Assembly: GCA_023443095.1 (NCBI GenBank)
Contig: JAEZVV010000112.1
Span: 1-64,000, forward strand
Length of the DNA stretch: 64,000 nt
Reading direction: 5' to 3'
DNA from: Pseudomonadota bacterium
GTDB lineage: Bacteria; Pseudomonadota; Gammaproteobacteria; Burkholderiales; Burkholderiaceae_F
Shown: piece by piece, positions 59,676-64,000 of the stretch
How positions within the stretch are numbered: position 1 is the stretch's first letter
How the letters are laid out: each line of letters starts with the position of its first letter
Translations under genes and position numbers: made by a program
The notes under the pieces: generated by a model
Databases searched by the model: none
The model's input: the letters and a program-made list of their open reading frames with translations, nothing else
Told to the model about the DNA's origin: nothing

Positions 59676-60413
59676 ATGGCATTCAATGTTGACTGGAGCG
59701 TCTTCACGCAAGATGCCCAAGTGGCCGACATGCCCTGGTGGGAGTACCTGGCCAACGGGGTCGGCTGGACGTTGGCCTTGTCGGCCTGCGCCTGGCTCAT
59801 TGCCCTGGTCCTCGGGTCGATCATCGGGACCCTGCGCACCACCGACCGCCCCTGGGTGGTCCACCTCGGCAACGCCTGGGTCGAGTTGTTCCGCAACATC
59901 CCGCTGCTGGTGCAGATGTTCCTGTGGTACTTCGTGGTGCCCGAGTTCATCCCGCCGCTCAAGAGCTGGATGATCTCGACCGACCCGATCTACGCGCAGT
60001 TTGTTGCCGCCGTCTTGTGCCTGGGCCTTTTCACGTCCGCACGCGTGGCCGAGCAGGTACGCGCGGGGATTCAGTCGCTGCCTCGCGGTCAGCGTTATGC
60101 GGGCATGGCGGTGGGCTTGACCCAGACCCAGACCTACCGCTACGTGCTGCTGCCGATGGCGTTCCGGATCATCATTCCGCCGCTCACCAGCGAGACGATG
60201 AACCTGATCAAGAACTCGTCGATCGCGTTGACGATCGGCCTGGCCGAGCTGACCTTCCGCTCGCGCGAGATGGGTGAGATCACCTTCCAGTTCTTTGCTG
60301 CCTTCTCGGCCGCTACCGTGGTCTACATCGTGATCGCGATGAGCGCGAACCGCGTCATGGCCTTCATCGAACGCAAGGTTGCCGTGCCTGGCTACATCGC
60401 CGGCGGCAAGTGA
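59676..60413 (+). CDS. gltJ: Glutamate/aspartate ABC transporter permease GltJ
   Basis: 245 aa inner-membrane permease of the HisMQ type. Five or so membrane helices and the EAA loop (EQVRAGIQSLPRGQRYAGMAVGLTQTQTYRYVLLPMAFR, about residues 125-165) for contact with the ATPase. The WYFVVP stretch is typical of GltJ. It follows gltI after an attenuator and precedes gltK by 11 bases. Acts as a heterodimer with GltK to import glutamate and aspartate. Confidence 0.93.
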   Translation: MAFNVDWSVFTQDAQVADMPWWEYLANGVGWTLALSACAWLIALVLGSIIGTLRTTDRPWVVHLGNAWVELFRNIPLLVQMFLWYFVVPEFIPPLKSWMISTDPIYAQFVAAVLCLGLFTSARVAEQVRAGIQSLPRGQRYAGMAVGLTQTQTYRYVLLPMAFRIIIPPLTSETMNLIKNSSIALTIGLAELTFRSREMGEITFQFFAAFSAATVVYIVIAMSANRVMAFIERKVAVPGYIAGGK

Positions 60414-60424
60414 GGACGGAAACC

Positions 60425-61108
60425 ATGGACTTCGATTTTTCCGTCATTGAGAACTCGCTGCCCTACCTGTGGAAGGGCATGCAGTACACGATCCAGCTGA
60501 CCACGATCGCCACTCTCGGGGGCCTGTTTTTCGGCACCCTGCTGGCGCTGGCGCGACTTTCGAGCATCAAGCCCCTGTCGCTGATCGCGACCGGCTACAT
60601 CAACCTGATGCGTTCGATCCCGCTGGTGCTGGTGTTGTTCTGGTTCTTCTTTCTGATGCCGGTGGTGATCCAGTCCATCACCGGCGCCGAGCGCCCGCCC
60701 CTGATCGGCGCGGATCGCACCGCCATCATCACCTTCATCATGTTCGAGGCCGCGTATTTCGCCGAGATCATGCGCGCGGGCATCCAGTCGATCTCGCGCG
60801 GGCAGGTGCACGCAGCGTATGCGCTGGGGCTGACCTACCGGCAATCGATGACCAACATCGTCCTGCCGCAGGCCTTCCGTAACATGCTGCCGGTGCTGCT
60901 GACGCAAACCATCATCCTGTTCCAGGACACCTCGCTGGTGTATGTCATCAGCGGCACCGACTTCCTCGGCGCCGCCAGCAAGATCGCTCAGCGCGACAGC
61001 CGTCTGATCGAGATGTACACCTTTGCCGCCATCGTCTATTTCCTGATCTCCTTCTCGCTTTCGGTGCTGGTCAAGCAGCTGCAGAAGAAGATCGCCGTGA
61101 TTCGCTGA
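60425..61108 (+). CDS. gltK: Glutamate/aspartate ABC transporter permease GltK
   Basis: 227 aa, the second permease. MDFDFSVIENSLPYLWKGMQYTIQLT is the usual GltK start, followed by five membrane helices and the EAA loop EIMRAGIQSISRGQVHAAYALGLTYRQSMTNIVLPQAFR. The start at 60425 follows GAGGACGGAAACC; a GTG at 60410 is an alternative. The ATPase gene begins 11 bases after the stop. Confidence 0.93.
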   Translation: MDFDFSVIENSLPYLWKGMQYTIQLTTIATLGGLFFGTLLALARLSSIKPLSLIATGYINLMRSIPLVLVLFWFFFLMPVVIQSITGAERPPLIGADRTAIITFIMFEAAYFAEIMRAGIQSISRGQVHAAYALGLTYRQSMTNIVLPQAFRNMLPVLLTQTIILFQDTSLVYVISGTDFLGAASKIAQRDSRLIEMYTFAAIVYFLISFSLSVLVKQLQKKIAVIR

Positions 61109-61119
61109 AGGACCTCCTC

Positions 61120-61854
61120 ATGCCTATGATCGACATCAAGAACGTCAGCAAGTGGTACGGCTCGTTCCAAGTGCTCAAGGACTGCACCACCTCGGTGGAC
61201 AAGGGCGAGGTGATCGTCGTCTGCGGTCCCTCGGGCTCGGGCAAGTCCACCCTGATCAAGACCGTCAACGCGCTCGAACCCTTCCAGCAGGGCGAAATCA
61301 CCGTCAACGGCACCTCGGTCGGCGACCCCAAGACCAACCTGCCGAAGCTGCGCGCGCATGTCGGCATGGTGTTCCAGCACTTCGAGCTGTTCCCGCACCT
61401 CTCGATCACCGAGAACTTGGCGTTGGCGCAGATGAAGGTGCTGGGCCGCTCGCGCGACGAGGCGCATGAGCGCGGCCTCAAGCTGCTCGAGCGCGTCGGC
61501 CTGCAAGCCCACGCTGCCAAGTTCCCGGGCCAGCTCTCGGGCGGTCAGCAGCAGCGCGTGGCGATCGCCCGCGCGCTGGCGATGGACCCGATCTGCATGC
61601 TGTTCGACGAGCCGACCTCGGCGCTCGACCCCGAGATGATCAACGAGGTGCTCGACGTCATGGTCCAGCTCGCCAAGGAAGGCATGACCATGATGGTGGT
61701 GACTCACGAAATGGGTTTTGCCCGCAAGGTGGCCGACCGCGTGATCTTCATGGACCGCGGCGAGATCGTCGAAGACGCGACCAAGGACGATTTCTTCGGC
61801 AAGCCGCGCTCCGAGCGGGCACAGCAGTTCCTCGCCAAGATCCTCCACCACTAA
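61120..61854 (+). CDS. gltL: Glutamate/aspartate ABC transporter ATPase GltL
   Basis: 244 aa. Walker A GPSGSGKST (36-44), Q-loop in MVFQHFELFPHLSITENL (83-100), signature LSGGQQQR (139-146), Walker B CMLFDEPTSALDPEM (about 160-174) and switch His in VTHEMGFA. It powers import through GltJK. The start is the ATG at 61120; ATG at 61126 is an alternative. A GIN-domain lipoprotein gene follows 9 bases after the stop, which is not usual for glt operons. Confidence 0.94.
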   Translation: MPMIDIKNVSKWYGSFQVLKDCTTSVDKGEVIVVCGPSGSGKSTLIKTVNALEPFQQGEITVNGTSVGDPKTNLPKLRAHVGMVFQHFELFPHLSITENLALAQMKVLGRSRDEAHERGLKLLERVGLQAHAAKFPGQLSGGQQQRVAIARALAMDPICMLFDEPTSALDPEMINEVLDVMVQLAKEGMTMMVVTHEMGFARKVADRVIFMDRGEIVEDATKDDFFGKPRSERAQQFLAKILHH

Positions 61855-61863
61855 AGCGTCGTC

Positions 61864-62514
61864 ATGCACCGTCGCGTCTGGCTTTCCCTCCCGCTGGCCG
61901 TTCTGGTGGCGGCCTGCGGCGGGGAGCTGCGTGGCGACGGTGTCCCTGCCGCCGTCACGCGCGAACTGCCGGTCTTCGAGTCGGTCACGGTTAGCGGCAA
62001 CTTCGAGCTCACCGTCCGGATCGGTGCCGGCCTGCCGAGCGTGAGCCTGGCGGGCGACAGCAATCTGCTGCCCCAAGTTCAGACCACCGTGCTCGACAAG
62101 ACGCTGCGGATAGCCTCGCTGCGCAGCTATACCGCCAGCAATCGCATCCGCCTGGTGGTTGACACGCCGTCGCTGGCCAGCCTGCAGGTGCTCGGCGCGA
62201 CCCAGGTGCGGGTCGAGGGCGTCAACGGGGGCGAGTTCCGGCTGGTTGCCGACGGCGCTTCGAGCGTGATGCTCGCCGGCCGGGTCGACCAGCTGCAGCT
62301 GCGCCTTACCGGCGCGGGCGAGATCGACGCGCTCGCGCTCAGCGCGGGCGCGGTGTCGGCAGAGATCAACGGCGCCGGCCGAGCTCTGGTCGACGCCCGC
62401 GACAGACTCGCCGTCGAGATCAAGGGCGCGGGCGAGCTCAAGTACCTGGGCGCACCGCAGGTCAGCCAGACCGTGCTGGGTGCCGGACGCGTGCTGCAAG
62501 TCAAGCTGCGCTGA
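61864..62514 (+). CDS. GIN-domain (DUF2807) lipoprotein
   Basis: 216 aa. A lipobox VAAC at Cys18 (MHRRVWLSLPLAVLVAAC) is followed by a long right-handed repetitive beta fold: FESVTVSGNFELTVRIG, then LRIASLRSY, LQVLGATQVRVEGVNGG and further Val/Gly-rich repeats, as in DUF2807 'head GIN' proteins. These are predicted to be adhesin- or autotransporter-like, with unknown function. It starts 9 bases after gltL, so it is likely co-transcribed with the glutamate importer; no link in function is evident. No outer-membrane partner gene is nearby. Confidence 0.78.
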   Translation: MHRRVWLSLPLAVLVAACGGELRGDGVPAAVTRELPVFESVTVSGNFELTVRIGAGLPSVSLAGDSNLLPQVQTTVLDKTLRIASLRSYTASNRIRLVVDTPSLASLQVLGATQVRVEGVNGGEFRLVADGASSVMLAGRVDQLQLRLTGAGEIDALALSAGAVSAEINGAGRALVDARDRLAVEIKGAGELKYLGAPQVSQTVLGAGRVLQVKLR

Positions 62515-62557
62515 ACGGGCGCAGCGCGCGTCCGCCGGCCCTGGTTAAGCTGGCGCC

Positions 62558-63862
62558 ATGTCGTCCGCCTCGATTTCCCATGCGACTCCTGCGGCACTGC
62601 TGCGGGCCTCTTTCGACGCCGCCCTCGCTGCCGCGGCCCCCGGCCGCATTCTTTCCTCTTACCTGCCGTCGCCGCCGCGCGGCCGCGTCCTGGCCGTCGG
62701 CGCCGGCAAGGCCGCGGCGAGCATGGCCGCCGCGCTGGAAGCCGCGTGGCCGGAGGTGCGACTCGACGGCCTGGTGATCACCCGCTACGGCCATCTCGTA
62801 CCGACCCGCCGCATTCAAGTGGTCGAGGCCGGCCACCCCGTTCCCGACGAGGCGGGGGCTCTGGCGGCCGACGAGATCCTGCGCCGTGCCCGCGAGCTCG
62901 GGCCCGACGATCTGCTGCTCGCCCTCGTTTCCGGCGGCGGTTCGAGCCTGCTCGCCCTGCCCGTGGCCGAAGTGACCATGGCCGACCTCAAGGCGGTGAC
63001 CCAGGCCTTGCTGGCGAGCGGTGCGCCGATCGAACAGATGAACGTAGTGCGCAAACATCTCTCGCGCCTGGCCGGCGGCCAACTCGCGGCCGCGGCGGCC
63101 GCGCGCGGCGCGCGGGTGTGCGCCCTGATCGTCTCCGACGTGACAGGCGACGCGCCCAGCGACATCGCCTCCGGCCCCTGCGCTCCCGACCCGTCCACCT
63201 ATGCCGACGCGATCGCAGTGCTGGCCCGCTGGGGCGTAGTGGCGCCGGCCTCGGTGCGGAGCCACCTCGAGCGAGGCGCTCGCGGCGCCGTGGCCGAAAC
63301 TCCCAAGCCCGGCGACGCTTTTTTCGCCGCGGTCGACAACCGTGTCATTGCCAGCGCCCGCCAAAGCCTGGTGGCGGCTGCCGATGTCTTCCGGGTCGCT
63401 GGCGTGAGACCGGTGATCCTGGGCGACACGGTGACCGGCGAGGCGCGTGAGGTCGCCAAGGTCTACGCTGCACTGGTGCGCGAGATCCGCACCACCGGAG
63501 CGCCGTTTGCGCCGCCGGTGGCCCTGATTTCCGGCGGCGAATGCACCGTCACCTTGCCCGCCGGCGTAAGGGGCCGGGGCGGGCGCTGCTCCGAGTTCCT
63601 GCTTTCGCTGGCGGTCGAACTCGGGACCGAGGGCATCCACGCCATCGCCTGCGATACCGACGGCATCGACGGCTCGGAGGCCAACGCCGGCGCCATCCTC
63701 GACCCGCAGTCGGTCGAGCGCGCCCGCGCTCGCGGCGTCGCCGCCCGCACCGCGCTCGAGCGGCACGACGCCTGGGGGTTCTTCGCTGCCAGCGACGGAC
63801 TGGTGGAAACCGGCCCCACGCTCACCAACGTCAACGACTACCGCGCCCTGCTCGTGGTTTAA
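62558..63862 (+). CDS. Glycerate 2-kinase (MOFRL/GckA-type)
   Basis: 434 aa. N-terminal domain: VLAVGAGKAAASMAAALE (40-57), then DGLVITRYGH and VSGGGSSLLALP. The C-terminal MOFRL domain has LISGGECTVTLP and GRGGRCSEFLLSLAVEL. The enzyme phosphorylates D-glycerate at C2, with ATP, for the glyoxylate or serine route. Start at 62558; TTAAGCTGGCGCC before it has no clear ribosome site. Length and motifs are normal. pyrC follows 90 bases downstream. Confidence 0.9.
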   Translation: MSSASISHATPAALLRASFDAALAAAAPGRILSSYLPSPPRGRVLAVGAGKAAASMAAALEAAWPEVRLDGLVITRYGHLVPTRRIQVVEAGHPVPDEAGALAADEILRRARELGPDDLLLALVSGGGSSLLALPVAEVTMADLKAVTQALLASGAPIEQMNVVRKHLSRLAGGQLAAAAAARGARVCALIVSDVTGDAPSDIASGPCAPDPSTYADAIAVLARWGVVAPASVRSHLERGARGAVAETPKPGDAFFAAVDNRVIASARQSLVAAADVFRVAGVRPVILGDTVTGEAREVAKVYAALVREIRTTGAPFAPPVALISGGECTVTLPAGVRGRGGRCSEFLLSLAVELGTEGIHAIACDTDGIDGSEANAGAILDPQSVERARARGVAARTALERHDAWGFFAASDGLVETGPTLTNVNDYRALLVV

Positions 63863-63952
63863 GCGACGCGGGTAATCCGCGGGCTTGCGTTTTGCGGCGC
63901 GGTGGCCGTGGCTGGGATAATTGACTGTCTAAACGTCCAGAGTATCCACGCC

Positions 63953-64000
63953 ATGAGCTCATCGATCACCATCACCCGCCCCGACGACTGGCACCTGCAC
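63953..64000 (+). CDS. pyrC: Dihydroorotase PyrC, first 16 codons
   Basis: The window ends inside this gene. The visible start MSSSITITRPDDWHLH carries the IxRPDDWHLH motif with the two zinc-binding His residues of PyrC dihydroorotase (third step of pyrimidine synthesis). The ATG at 63953 is preceded by AGAGTATCCACGCC, without a clear ribosome site. Confidence 0.85.
   Translation, partial: MSSSITITRPDDWHLH

Overview
The window is high-GC, densely coded bacterial chromosome. The protein families point to a betaproteobacterium of the Burkholderiales/Rhodocyclales kind: a SWIB protein with a Lys/Ala histone-like tail, a DUF3149 mini-membrane protein, a gltIJKL operon, an NAD-domain-first FadB-type protein, Csu-type pili and a DksA/TraR protein without a zinc finger. 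I could not run a search, so the genus is open. I saw no rRNA, tRNA, IS element, integrase or CRISPR array.

Layout. 0-5.6 kb: the tail of an unknown gene, a 44-aa membrane peptide, a Tat-exported PhoD-type phosphatase, an EEP hydrolase next to a cardiolipin synthase (ClsB type), an intergenic region with three perfect inverted repeats, and the SWIB/histone-like gene with a clear terminator. 5.6-10.1 kb: a leftward operon coding a beta-CASP metallo-beta-lactamase nuclease, an AMP-phosphorylase-type enzyme and a PRPP-synthetase homologue, the last two resembling archaeal families, with an HNH endonuclease upstream. 10.2-14.5 kb: small lipoproteins, an MFS permease and a CYTH-CHAD protein. 14.6-19.5 kb: an RND efflux operon ending in a DUF2892 membrane protein and a CsoR/RcnR-family repressor, with a matching operator at its promoter. 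19.6-24.5 kb: a chaperone-usher pilus cluster with three spore-coat-U subunits. 24.5-27.2 kb: a four-base-overlap operon of EamA permease, MtnA and a class II aldolase, which looks like a methylthioadenosine/5-deoxyadenosine salvage branch. 27.2-36.1 kb: Dps, a small outer-membrane protein, DUF3149, DksA2-like protein, an ADP-forming acyl-CoA synthetase fused to a GNAT acetyltransferase, a TraB/GumN protein and a LysR gene divergent from DoxX-GST-dioxygenase.

36.2-45.4 kb is a fatty-acid degradation block: TetR regulator, acyl-CoA dehydrogenase, 3-hydroxyacyl-CoA dehydrogenase/hydratase, thiolase, alpha/beta hydrolase, crotonase, thioesterase and SGNH hydrolase. 45.6-52.2 kb is the most unusual part. 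It has an outer-membrane barrel with a coiled coil (FapF-like), two small exported proteins with Gly-Gly motifs, a periplasmic C39 peptidase (FapD-like), a 522-aa Gly/Ala/Asn-rich secreted protein, and a sigma-54 enhancer-binding regulator. Between the regulator and the Gly-rich gene lie two sigma-54 type promoters and dyad sites. Together these suggest a functional-amyloid or fibre secretion system related to Pseudomonas Fap, with a different fibre protein.

52.6-64 kb: amidase, thioesterase and SDR, an ATM1-type ABC exporter, a lone amino-acid binding protein, the gltIJKL glutamate/aspartate importer followed by a GIN-domain lipoprotein, a glycerate-2-kinase and the first codons of pyrC.
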